A DNA stretch of 64,000 nucleotides from Balneolaceae bacterium UBA7797 (GTDB lineage: Bacteria > Bacteroidota > Rhodothermia > Balneolales > Balneolaceae), in NCBI GenBank assembly GCA_002480645.1, contig DLCN01000022.1, positions 47,251-111,250 of the forward strand, in the 5' to 3' direction. The notes below the pieces were generated by a model. That model saw nothing but the letters and a program-made list of their open reading frames with translations, was not told the origin of the DNA and did not search any database. Of the stretch, positions 35,582 to 43,216 are shown piece after piece. The position numbers and the translations under genes were made by a program. Position 1 is the stretch's first letter. Every line of letters begins with the position of its first letter.

Positions 35582-36880
35582 ATGAATTTCAGTAAAGTAC
35601 TTTTAGTATTACAACGTGAATATCTCACCCGGGTTCGAACCAAGTCATTTATACTTTCCACCATACTTACACCATTGGTGATCATTGGTTTTATGGCGGT
35701 GATGGTTTACATCACGGTTACCGATACCGAAGTGGAAAAGAAAGTAGGAATTGTTGATGAAACCGGAGTATTGTTTGAACGGTTAGTTGAACAAAATGAA
35801 GCCCGGTATATAGATGTGAGTGACATTTATGCCGACTCACTCCGAAAAGAGGTTTTGAACGGAAAACTGGATGGTTACATCACTCTTTCTAATGCAGTGA
35901 TTGATAGTAATACCAGCCCAACCTTATTGTATGGCGGCAGTGGTGGTATCAGCTTTATTGAGTCCATCAGATCAGATATAAGAAGTGTGGTGCGGGAAGA
36001 ACGTCTCGCACGGGCGAATGTATCTGACGATATCCGAAAGATCTTTGAACAGCGTCCCTCTTTAGAAGCAAAGAAGCTCACCGAAGAAGGTGAAGAACAG
36101 GATAATGCTGTGTTTGGCACCATTCTGGGTATCATCCTTGGCATTATGATCTTTGTAGGCTTATTTGGATACGGAGCGGTATTAATGCGTAGTGTGATCG
36201 AAGAAAAAACGAATCGTATCGTTGAAGTGATCGCCTCCTCGGTTAAACCGATCGAGTTAATGATCGGTAAATTATTCGGGGTGTGCCTGCTTGCACTCAC
36301 TCAATTCGGGTTATGGATCGCCGTATATGCTGGCCTCTCTGTTGCGGCTGCACCTGTAGCCACCATGTTCATGAATCAACAACAGGCAAATTTACCACCC
36401 GAAGCTGCCGAGATAGCTGCTAATAATTTTGATCCAAGTCAGTTAGAGCAGTTTGTGATCGACCCCATGGTATTTGTTTACTTTTTCATTTTCTTTGTAT
36501 TGGGCTTCCTGATCTACAGTGCTGTATTTGCAGCGATCGGTGCCGCAGTTGACTCTGAACAAGATACTCAGCAATTCATGATGCCGGTTATGTTACCGAT
36601 CTTTGCCGGATATATGTTGAATTTCAAGATTGCTGAAAATCCTGATTCGTCTTTGGCCTTATTTGCCTCACTGTTCCCCCTTACTTCACCGATCAATATG
36701 ATGACTCGAATAGTAAGTAGTAATGTACCTGTCTGGGAGGTCCTGTTATCCATAGCATTAATGGCAGGAACATTTGCCGGACTGATGTGGATGGCCGCCA
36801 AGATCTACAGAGTGGGAATTCTTATGTATGGAAAGAAACCTTCATACAAAGAACTTGTGAAGTGGATCAGACAAAGCTAG
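35582..36880 (+). CDS. ABC-2-type permease (NatB-like)
   Basis: A 432-residue permease. It has a first TM at about 22-46 (SFILSTILTPLVIIGFMAVMVYI), a large extracytoplasmic domain (about 47-180), then five further TM segments starting FGTILGIILGIMIFVGLFGYGAVLMRSV and the typical EEKTNRIVEVIASSVKP motif. It pairs with the upstream ATPase as an exporter. A bidirectional terminator separates it from the convergent M1-like gene. Confidence 0.88.
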   Translation: MNFSKVLLVLQREYLTRVRTKSFILSTILTPLVIIGFMAVMVYITVTDTEVEKKVGIVDETGVLFERLVEQNEARYIDVSDIYADSLRKEVLNGKLDGYITLSNAVIDSNTSPTLLYGGSGGISFIESIRSDIRSVVREERLARANVSDDIRKIFEQRPSLEAKKLTEEGEEQDNAVFGTILGIILGIMIFVGLFGYGAVLMRSVIEEKTNRIVEVIASSVKPIELMIGKLFGVCLLALTQFGLWIAVYAGLSVAAAPVATMFMNQQQANLPPEAAEIAANNFDPSQLEQFVIDPMVFVYFFIFFVLGFLIYSAVFAAIGAAVDSEQDTQQFMMPVMLPIFAGYMLNFKIAENPDSSLALFASLFPLTSPINMMTRIVSSNVPVWEVLLSIALMAGTFAGLMWMAAKIYRVGILMYGKKPSYKELVKWIRQS

Positions 36881-36902
36881 GAATAACCGGATAGTCTTAA
36901 TT

Positions 36903-36932
36903 AAAAAGCACTCCGAATATGGAGTGCTTTTT
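36903..36932. terminator. Bidirectional terminator between natB-like and M1-like genes
   Basis: AGCACTCC / GGAGTGCT stem (36907-36914, 36921-36928) with A5 before and T7 after, usable from both sides. Confidence 0.85.
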
Positions 36933-39242
36933 TTATTCCGAGATGAGTTCTTTTAATTCCTCTGCTTTGGAATAGATTCTGATATCAAATTCGTTGCCAA
37001 TGATCGTGTTCAGGTAAAGTAATGCCGCACTTTTACTTAACTTTGTAGCACCGTTTAAACTAACAAAGCGAATACGTGGGTCATTATCTTCTGAAAGATC
37101 GTTTAATCGTGTTTTCCACCTTTCCTCGGAGTAATCATTCTTAAGCAAAAAGGTTAACGCTTCTTCTCTGGTGGTATGAGGGAAATCATAGTCCAGATAT
37201 GCTTCCCCGATTGGAATAAATTCCTCCGAATTTTCAGGGGTAATGACTTCACTCAGAATTCCCAATGTTTTTATACCGGTAGTATCATTTCTTCTGATTC
37301 TATCCACTAATGAAGTCAATGCTTCGGTGTCAGCAAGCTCCTTATAGGTTGAAAGAGCCGTTTTAAAAACCAGCTCAGATTCCGTATTCAGTATTTTTGA
37401 ACGTACCGAAGAACTAACCCACTCATTTTCCGGAAACTTACGAAGCGCCGTTAGTGCCGCCACTTCAATATCTTCCGAACTATTTGATAATTCATTGATA
37501 AACAGCTCCTCGGTACCGATAGCGCCATTTGTTATCTGGGCTAATGCCAGTAAAAGTTCTGCTTTTACTTCGGGTACTTCCTCGTTAGCAAGAACATCGT
37601 TCAATGCAAGTTGCAGATCAGGATTATCCGCATTCTTTTGCAATAATATAGCGGCCTGTTTTCGATTCTCAGGATCCTCATTCCTCAATTCATTCAGTAT
37701 GAAGTACAAGGGGAAATCGCCAAACTCAACATTTTCGGCGGGCAAAGTTACCGTTTGAATATTTACGAACTCGGTAGTTGGTGATATTTTCTTTCTCAGC
37801 GTATCAGATTCTCCGGTGAACAACAATTTATGACTGGCGGATTTGTCGAAGGTAAACACATTCAGTGTGGCTTCGTATAATTCGCTGCCATCTCCTTCCA
37901 CCAATGTGAAGACCATCTCAATTTCCGAATTAGCCTCATCATAATAGGTATCCAAATGATAAACCGGATAGTCTCTCCTCTCTTTAGATCCTTCTTCCTT
38001 TATTGAAGGAACATCCAGTGAATTAAATGGAATACCCGTTTCCTGATACCAATATTCGATATAGTTATATACCTGATTCACACCCTGATCTTCTCTTATC
38101 AATATAGGTAATGATGAAGATACCGTTTGTTGTACCAATTCATTTTCACCGGGATACGCTTGCTGCCAGGCATTCCACTGATCGATCAGGAACATAGAAT
38201 CGGGATTCTCTATTATGATCGGAGCCTCTTCCAGTTCAAAATGCAGTGCGGTTTGGGCGAAATCCATATAACCGCTCAGATCTACAAACTGCTCCACCCG
38301 GTGAAACTCACCAAACCATTGGGAATAAATACCTCTTTTCAACTGTGGACTAAAATCGCCCAGGTTTTCATACAAGTAAATGATGCCTGTACCATTTGTA
38401 CGTTCTTCCCAAAAATTATCCGGTAGCATAACAATATTGAGACTCTCCCACGGGTATTCCCGGGATAGTTTCTCTTCCACTGATTTTTTTATCTCAGAAG
38501 CCTGCTTTACAAGAGTTGAACTTGCTTCATCCGATAAGAAATCTTCGGTGCTAAACAATCGAACCTTAGTAAATCCGGAAGTCACCTCGGTGATCTCAAA
38601 ATCTCCAAAGGCGAAACCGAGTCCGGTAAAAGGGACTTCCGTTTCTGAGCTAAAGGTCACTTTCTTTGTTGTTTCTGATTGTGGAACCGAGCCCTCCAGA
38701 TCTCCATTAAACATAACTTCAGTCTCAACGGGAATTATGAACGAGGCAGTAAATGAAAGCTCGTTTCTGGGATGATCGAACCCCGGCAACCAGTGCCGGT
38801 GGGCCAGTGGATTTTTGGAGGACCAAAAATTACCAAATGAATCTTTATATAGCCCGAATTCACTGTTCGATTGCCAGGTGACGGTTATGTCAAAGGGTTT
38901 TCCCCTTTGAGTGGTATCAGGTAATTGTACGACAAGTTTACCTTCCCTGATCTCATAATCGGTGGTCTTACCATTAACAGAAACTGCATCCACAGCAGAT
39001 TCCTCAATATCCAGAGCAAGACTTGTGATCCCATCCTGTTTTGAGGATACCTGATAGGTAACCACACCCCGGGCCAGATGCTGTTCCGGCTCCAGAGTGA
39101 GAGTAAGATCCATGTGTTGGTAATCGAATGGCTGATCAGGCATATAGGCATAGTCATAGGGTTTTTGACTACTACATTCCTGATTCAGGCTGAAAATAAT
39201 ACTTAGAAAAAGAGAAAATACAGACAGTTTTTTACTGATCAT
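36933..39242 (-). CDS. M1-aminopeptidase-like protein lacking the catalytic site, with HEAT-like C-terminus
   Basis: An exported protein of about 769 residues from the ATG at 39242, which I prefer over 39260 because it starts the signal peptide MISKKLSVFSLF. The N-terminal M1 beta-saddle is clear (residues about 40-230, numbering from 39260). Where M1 enzymes have HEXXHxWFG, this protein reads LKRGIYSQWFGEF, so both His and the Glu are gone. The downstream NEGFA Glu is also replaced (SGYMDFA), and the GAMEN region is degenerate (NGTGIIYLYEN). No HEXXH occurs elsewhere. Residues about 530-770 form repeated helices like HEAT repeats. It is probably a non-catalytic scaffold or binding protein. 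It overlaps the phosphatase gene by 11 bases. Confidence 0.75.
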   Translation of the reverse strand: MISKKLSVFSLFLSIIFSLNQECSSQKPYDYAYMPDQPFDYQHMDLTLTLEPEQHLARGVVTYQVSSKQDGITSLALDIEESAVDAVSVNGKTTDYEIREGKLVVQLPDTTQRGKPFDITVTWQSNSEFGLYKDSFGNFWSSKNPLAHRHWLPGFDHPRNELSFTASFIIPVETEVMFNGDLEGSVPQSETTKKVTFSSETEVPFTGLGFAFGDFEITEVTSGFTKVRLFSTEDFLSDEASSTLVKQASEIKKSVEEKLSREYPWESLNIVMLPDNFWEERTNGTGIIYLYENLGDFSPQLKRGIYSQWFGEFHRVEQFVDLSGYMDFAQTALHFELEEAPIIIENPDSMFLIDQWNAWQQAYPGENELVQQTVSSSLPILIREDQGVNQVYNYIEYWYQETGIPFNSLDVPSIKEEGSKERRDYPVYHLDTYYDEANSEIEMVFTLVEGDGSELYEATLNVFTFDKSASHKLLFTGESDTLRKKISPTTEFVNIQTVTLPAENVEFGDFPLYFILNELRNEDPENRKQAAILLQKNADNPDLQLALNDVLANEEVPEVKAELLLALAQITNGAIGTEELFINELSNSSEDIEVAALTALRKFPENEWVSSSVRSKILNTESELVFKTALSTYKELADTEALTSLVDRIRRNDTTGIKTLGILSEVITPENSEEFIPIGEAYLDYDFPHTTREEALTFLLKNDYSEERWKTRLNDLSEDNDPRIRFVSLNGATKLSKSAALLYLNTIIGNEFDIRIYSKAEELKELISE

Positions 39243-40017
39243 TCTTCGCGTGTGACTCAAAAATAGCTTTTAATTTGGGGTATAGGGCTTTGTTTGTAGA
39301 AAATCCGTTACCGGAGTGGATGGTTTCAACTCCGGTTGTATCACTGAACACTCCACCGGATTCTTTAACTACAGGTAGTAACGCTGCAGCGTCCCAGATG
39401 TTGAGTATCGGATCGAACATGATCTCGGCCCGGCCGATCGCAACCATCATGTGGCCGTATGCATCGCCCCATGTTCGGTGTATCTTGGTTTTCTCAAGAA
39501 GTTCCTGAAACTGAGGCTGCATTCCACAATCCTGAAAACGTTTGATCTCAGTTACCAGAAGAGTAGAGTCCTTTAATTCACTCGTTTCTTTAACTTTACA
39601 TGGCTTACCATTAAAAGTGGCTCCGAGGCCAATTCCTGCGGCACACATCTCATCTAAAGCCGGTGCGTAGATCACACCAACCTGAGGTTCATTATCAATC
39701 ATGATACCGATCAACGTTGTGTAGAATGGTACCCCGTGAATAAATGATTTGGTACCGTCAATTGGGTCTAACACCCACTGGATGGAACTGTCTTCATTGG
39801 TTCTCCCGTATTCCTCTCCAATGATTCCATGATCCGGATATCGTTTAAGAATTTCCTCTCTGATGATCTGTTCGGTAGTTTTATCAGCGATGGTTACCGG
39901 AGAATCATCTGCCTTACTGATCACTTCAAAATCTTTCTGAAAATATTTTAAAGTATTTGCCCCTCCGATTCGGGCAATTTCTACCGCAGCGTCAAGTAAC
40001 TCTTTGATGTCAGCCAT
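39232..40017 (-). CDS. Inositol-monophosphatase-family phosphatase (histidinol-phosphatase-like)
   Basis: A 261-residue Li+-sensitive-type phosphatase with metal-binding motifs GEEYG (about 68-72), WVLDPIDGTKSFIHG (about 81-95) and IWDAAALLPVVKESGG (about 208-223). The sequence style matches HisN-type histidinol-phosphate phosphatases, but inositol or other sugar phosphates are possible substrates. No his genes are nearby. It is upstream of and overlapping the M1-like gene, and divergent from the YceI gene. Confidence 0.85.
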   Translation of the reverse strand: MADIKELLDAAVEIARIGGANTLKYFQKDFEVISKADDSPVTIADKTTEQIIREEILKRYPDHGIIGEEYGRTNEDSSIQWVLDPIDGTKSFIHGVPFYTTLIGIMIDNEPQVGVIYAPALDEMCAAGIGLGATFNGKPCKVKETSELKDSTLLVTEIKRFQDCGMQPQFQELLEKTKIHRTWGDAYGHMMVAIGRAEIMFDPILNIWDAAALLPVVKESGGVFSDTTGVETIHSGNGFSTNKALYPKLKAIFESHAKNDQ

Positions 40018-40058
40018 GATTTAGTGTATTTTTAGTAGTGAGTATTAAATGAGAAAAA

Positions 40059-40658
40059 ATGAGAGCTTCAAAAACCGTCTTGATCTTATCTGCCGGACTC
40101 CTATACAGCTTAGCAGTACCAAAAACTGCTACCGCCTGGCAAAACAGAGAATCAAACTCCATAATTCTAGAGAGTGGTAAGTTAAAAATTAATGGAACAT
40201 CAAATGTAAATGATTTTGAATGTGTATATGATGAAGAGATCGAAGAAGATGAGACCAAACATTATGTAGACGTTCAGGAAGCAACCTATGAAATTTCAGG
40301 AGATGAACTAATCCTGGAAGTCGATTCTTTTGATTGTGGCAAAAAAGTAATAAACCGGGATTTCCGTAAGACCCTGAAAAGTGACAAATACCCGAACATT
40401 AATGTTGAACTGGTAAAAGTTTTCCGCGTTGACGGAGCACCTTCTCAGGCTGATGTGGCCATTACCATTGCTGAAGTTACCAACACCTATCGGGTAACCT
40501 TACATGATGTATCAATAGAAGAAGAATCCGCTGTGATAGGTGGCACTCAGATCGTAAAAATGACTGATTTTGCCCTTACCCCTCCTACTGCATTATTTGG
40601 TCTCATTAAAGTAAACGATGAACTGGAGATCAATTTTACTCTTCGCATCAAGCAATAA
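40059..40658 (+). CDS. YceI-family periplasmic lipocalin-like protein (copy 1)
   Basis: A 199-residue exported protein (signal peptide ending TATAWQ near residue 27) with the YceI barrel: SGKLKINGTSNVNDFEC, KVINRDFRKTLKSDKYPNINVEL, and the C-terminal IVKMTDFALTPPTALFGLIKVNDE. YceI proteins bind isoprenoid-type lipids such as quinones in a hydrophobic barrel. It is a paralogue of the gene at 41989, with a porin gene between them. Confidence 0.85.
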   Translation: MRASKTVLILSAGLLYSLAVPKTATAWQNRESNSIILESGKLKINGTSNVNDFECVYDEEIEEDETKHYVDVQEATYEISGDELILEVDSFDCGKKVINRDFRKTLKSDKYPNINVELVKVFRVDGAPSQADVAITIAEVTNTYRVTLHDVSIEEESAVIGGTQIVKMTDFALTPPTALFGLIKVNDELEINFTLRIKQ

Positions 40659-40692
40659 AAAAGGGCAACCCCTAACGGAGTCACCCTTTGAT
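40657..40692. terminator. Bidirectional terminator between YceI copy 1 and porin
   Basis: AAAGGG ... CCCTTT outer stem with imperfect inner pairing. The minus-strand reading ends in six T. Its sequence is similar to the element at 42771-42805 next to the porin relic. Confidence 0.6.
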
Positions 40693-40715
40693 TAACATGA
40701 GGTCATCTATGTTTA

Positions 40716-41960
40716 TCAGAAGCTGATCACTGCTTCTAGCATAAGTCCGCTGAATTCTGCACCCTCAAGTGCGCTTCCTGTAGTGTAGTCGCCACCGTAA
40801 GTCTGGCTAACATACTCAAGTTTTGTAAGTACATTGTCGGTTAGGAACCAACCACCACCTACGTTAATTCTGCTCACTTCGTAAGTAGGAGTTGCGTCGG
40901 TAAATTCTCCGGTTACAGAATTAAAACGACCACCCACATAAAAGTCTTCGTTATTTCCGAATCTGTAAAGTGCTTCTGCTCCGAGCTGTGTGAAAGATCC
41001 ACCAACAGCGTCATCACCATTGCTTGCCATTTCAAACACACCGAAGAACTCTAACCCCTGGAATTTAACAAATGGGTTGATCTGGAAAGCTGTTTGATAA
41101 GCATATCCGGTATTGATTCTTGGAGAAAAATCGCCACGACCGTCATCGATACCGTAGTAACGTCCACCGGCACGATCACCATGGTACAGATAATCACGGG
41201 TACCTTTGTCAGTACTGTTATAGAAAGAACCAGTCAGACGAACTCTCAGATCTTCATTGATCTGTGAGTCGTAACCAACTTTACCATACAGGGCAATACC
41301 ATCATCCGTTGCAGCAACACTTTGATTTAAGCGACCATTGGTTGCACCAAGAACAGCAATGATGCCATTATTTAGCATACTTACTTCCATGAAAGGCTCT
41401 GTAGAGAATGAGTCCATCAGGTAGTTTCCTACAAATGGGTTGTAAATAGCTGCAGCATTATCACTTCTTCTGAAGTGAGTATCGCCATAATTATATTCAT
41501 CCATACCTACACGGATTCTCAGTACATCCATAAGATCTGATGCAAATCCTTCAGAAATGAAGTCTAATTTATCAATTTGCATGTATCCGCCTTTCACATA
41601 TGCTTCAGAGTGGTGTCTTGAAGATAAATAAGTACGCAGGTGCATTCTCATACCATCGGCAAGTTGAACGTCGAAGTTCAGGTTTGCGGTTGGCAGGTTG
41701 AAATTTGGAGAGATCTCAGCGAGGCTGTCGCCGGAGTTAGTTTGAGTGAATCCCTGGAACTGGAGTGCAAAATCACCACCAACACGTACTTGCAAGCCGG
41801 TAAATTCTACATCTGTAGTTTTAGGTGCTTCGAATTGGTTTAGATTAGCCTTGCCAGGCTCGTTCATGTATTGGATTTGTGCTGTCTGAGCTGAAACACT
41901 TAAGGTGATCACAGACATAAGGATTAGTAAGCTTGTAAAAGCTTTAGCTAGAGTTTTCAT
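40716..41960 (-). CDS. Outer-membrane porin-like protein
   Basis: A 414-residue protein with signal peptide (cleavage at VSAQT, about residue 24) and beta-barrel strands throughout. Examples are VEFTGLQVRVGGDFALQFQG, MRMHLRTYLSSRHH, FYVGGRFNSVTGEF and NVLTKLEYVSQTYG. It ends LMLEAVISF with the terminal Phe used by the BAM machinery. It resembles polyphosphate/DcaP-type trimeric porins in length, without a recognisable substrate signature. It lies 28 bases downstream of YceI copy 2 on the same strand, so the two are likely co-transcribed. A degenerate copy of its 3' end lies at 42821. Confidence 0.75.
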   Translation of the reverse strand: MKTLAKAFTSLLILMSVITLSVSAQTAQIQYMNEPGKANLNQFEAPKTTDVEFTGLQVRVGGDFALQFQGFTQTNSGDSLAEISPNFNLPTANLNFDVQLADGMRMHLRTYLSSRHHSEAYVKGGYMQIDKLDFISEGFASDLMDVLRIRVGMDEYNYGDTHFRRSDNAAAIYNPFVGNYLMDSFSTEPFMEVSMLNNGIIAVLGATNGRLNQSVAATDDGIALYGKVGYDSQINEDLRVRLTGSFYNSTDKGTRDYLYHGDRAGGRYYGIDDGRGDFSPRINTGYAYQTAFQINPFVKFQGLEFFGVFEMASNGDDAVGGSFTQLGAEALYRFGNNEDFYVGGRFNSVTGEFTDATPTYEVSRINVGGGWFLTDNVLTKLEYVSQTYGGDYTTGSALEGAEFSGLMLEAVISF

Positions 41961-41988
41961 TACTTTACTCCTCTATTATTAGGATTGG

Positions 41989-42552
41989 TTAGTTTTTAGT
42001 GTATAAGACGTTGTAGATCACGGTTACATCATCGCCGGTCTTCATGGTTCCCATCATGGCAGTTGGGGGATCAATATTATAATCTGTCATTTTGATGGGC
42101 TGAGAGCCGTTGATCGATATTGAACCATCAGGACCTATAGAATAAGCGGCATTCAGGATCACTTCATTGGTTTTGCCTGCTATATTCAAAGTTCCTTTAG
42201 CTGAAACACTATCTGCGGTAAGATTTTCGATAGTATCTAATTTAAAAATGATCTCTGGATTGGATTTTTCCTTCAATGCATCTTTAGTTTTACTGTCCAT
42301 AATTCGTTTACCACTTTTTATAGACTTTACTTCAACTTTAAATGCAAGGCTGGATATATTTATTAATTCATTATCTGATAACTCAAGAACAGCCTCACCT
42401 GTTACTTTTTCAGCTTCACTTTCCCAATCATGGATTGTAGAAGTTCCTTCGATGGTTAAGGTGCTTTTCGAGTTATTTAAGGTGTAATTGGTTTGTGCTG
42501 AAAGTGAATTTCCAATGAACAGCAAAACCAGAGCGACTATTAACTTTTTCAT
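41989..42552 (-). CDS. YceI-family periplasmic protein (copy 2)
   Basis: A 187-residue exported protein (signal peptide ending SLSAQ, about residue 19) with YceI motifs KSTLTIEGTSTIHDWES, SGKRIMDSKTKDALKEKSNPEI and IKMTDYNIDPPTAMMGTMKTGDD. It belongs to the variant carrying the HDW motif, common in Bacteroidota-like bacteria. It precedes the porin gene as a likely operon. The upstream region has a GTAAC-CTTT-GTTAC inverted repeat. Confidence 0.85.
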   Translation of the reverse strand: MKKLIVALVLLFIGNSLSAQTNYTLNNSKSTLTIEGTSTIHDWESEAEKVTGEAVLELSDNELINISSLAFKVEVKSIKSGKRIMDSKTKDALKEKSNPEIIFKLDTIENLTADSVSAKGTLNIAGKTNEVILNAAYSIGPDGSISINGSQPIKMTDYNIDPPTAMMGTMKTGDDVTVIYNVLYTKN

Positions 42553-42600
42553 TCTATTACCTCTATTGTATGGTTTTCTTCTATTCCCAAAGTCAAGATT

Positions 42601-42614
42601 GTAACCTTTGTTAC
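42601..42614. promoter_or_regulatory. Inverted repeat GTAAC-N4-GTTAC upstream of YceI-porin operon
   Basis: A perfect 5-base inverted repeat with a four-base spacer, 49 bases upstream of the YceI copy 2 start. Position fits an operator overlapping the promoter. The regulator is unknown. Confidence 0.35.
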
Positions 42615-42770
42615 TTAATTCGAGACCAAACTAACACCCTTTTGTGTAGATTTTATGAAGTGTTTTATCCGCTTAAAAAATTAAGGTCTCCGGTACTTAT
42701 GTATTCGTTTAAAGCATTAATTTCGAATACATATTATATATTTTTGTCTATATAATATTATAAGTAAAAT

Positions 42771-42805
42771 AAAAAAGGGCAAGCTTTTCACGGCCTACCC
42801 TTTGG
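42771..42805 (-). terminator. Terminator-like hairpin of a lost porin gene
   Basis: AAAGGG/CCCTTT outer stem read on the minus strand and followed by T6, parallel in sequence and position to the terminator after the intact porin (40657-40692). It now follows only a relic (42821-42862). Confidence 0.5.
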
Positions 42806-42820
42806 TTAATAGAGGTATTT

Positions 42821-42862
42821 TTAGAAAGCGATCACAGCTTCTAAATCAACACCACTAGACTC
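42821..42862 (-). pseudogene. Relic of a second porin gene (C-terminal codons only)
   Basis: Minus-strand codons read ESSGVDLEAVIAF then TAA, aligning with the intact porin end AEFSGLMLEAVISF. A TAA stop immediately upstream and loss of similarity beyond show that only about 13 codons survive. The same relative position of the terminator-like hairpin downstream supports common origin by duplication of the porin 3' region. The rest of 42863-43216 shows no gene. Confidence 0.55.
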
Positions 42863-43175
42863 TTATTTTTATCAGGATAAATAAATGAAATACTGTTCTC
42901 ATTGTTGACTGGTGAAGCTTGAGCGAAGTATTCCCAAACAAAAAATCTTAGATTCGCTTCCTTTTTCGGTTCCTGAATGTTAATTACTTCTTCCACGACC
43001 AATTACTTCCTCTGGGTTCGTGATTATCATGAAGCGTTGCTTTCACCTCATAAGTATATGTCTGCTAGTAGCTTAATAATGCTAAATGAAGAATCTGTGA
43101 ACTAGACGAAATTAATTTTCCCCGTTCAAATTTAGTTTTGGAAAAATTCAAGTGTTATGACATTGAAACTCTCCA
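42863..43175. other. Non-coding stretch upstream of tex
   Basis: About 310 bases between the porin relic and the tex promoter region with stops in all frames. It contains no recognisable gene or RNA and is presumably decayed DNA from the lost porin copy. Confidence 0.4.
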
Positions 43176-43183
43176 TATTTTTG
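43176..43183 (+). promoter_or_regulatory. Candidate -7 box (TATTTTTG) for tex
   Basis: Matches the Bacteroidota-type -7 consensus TAnnTTTG about 34 bases before the tex ATG. A matching -33 TTTG at standard spacing is not evident, so this is tentative. Confidence 0.35.
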
Positions 43184-43216
43184 TGCCCCGATTTTTAAAA
43201 CTAACAAGATTATTTA

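Noticed and set aside
42570..42755. 61-codon plus-strand frame in the YceI-tex gap
   Set aside because: Low-complexity content, overlaps the promoter of the YceI operon and decayed porin DNA; no supporting start signal.
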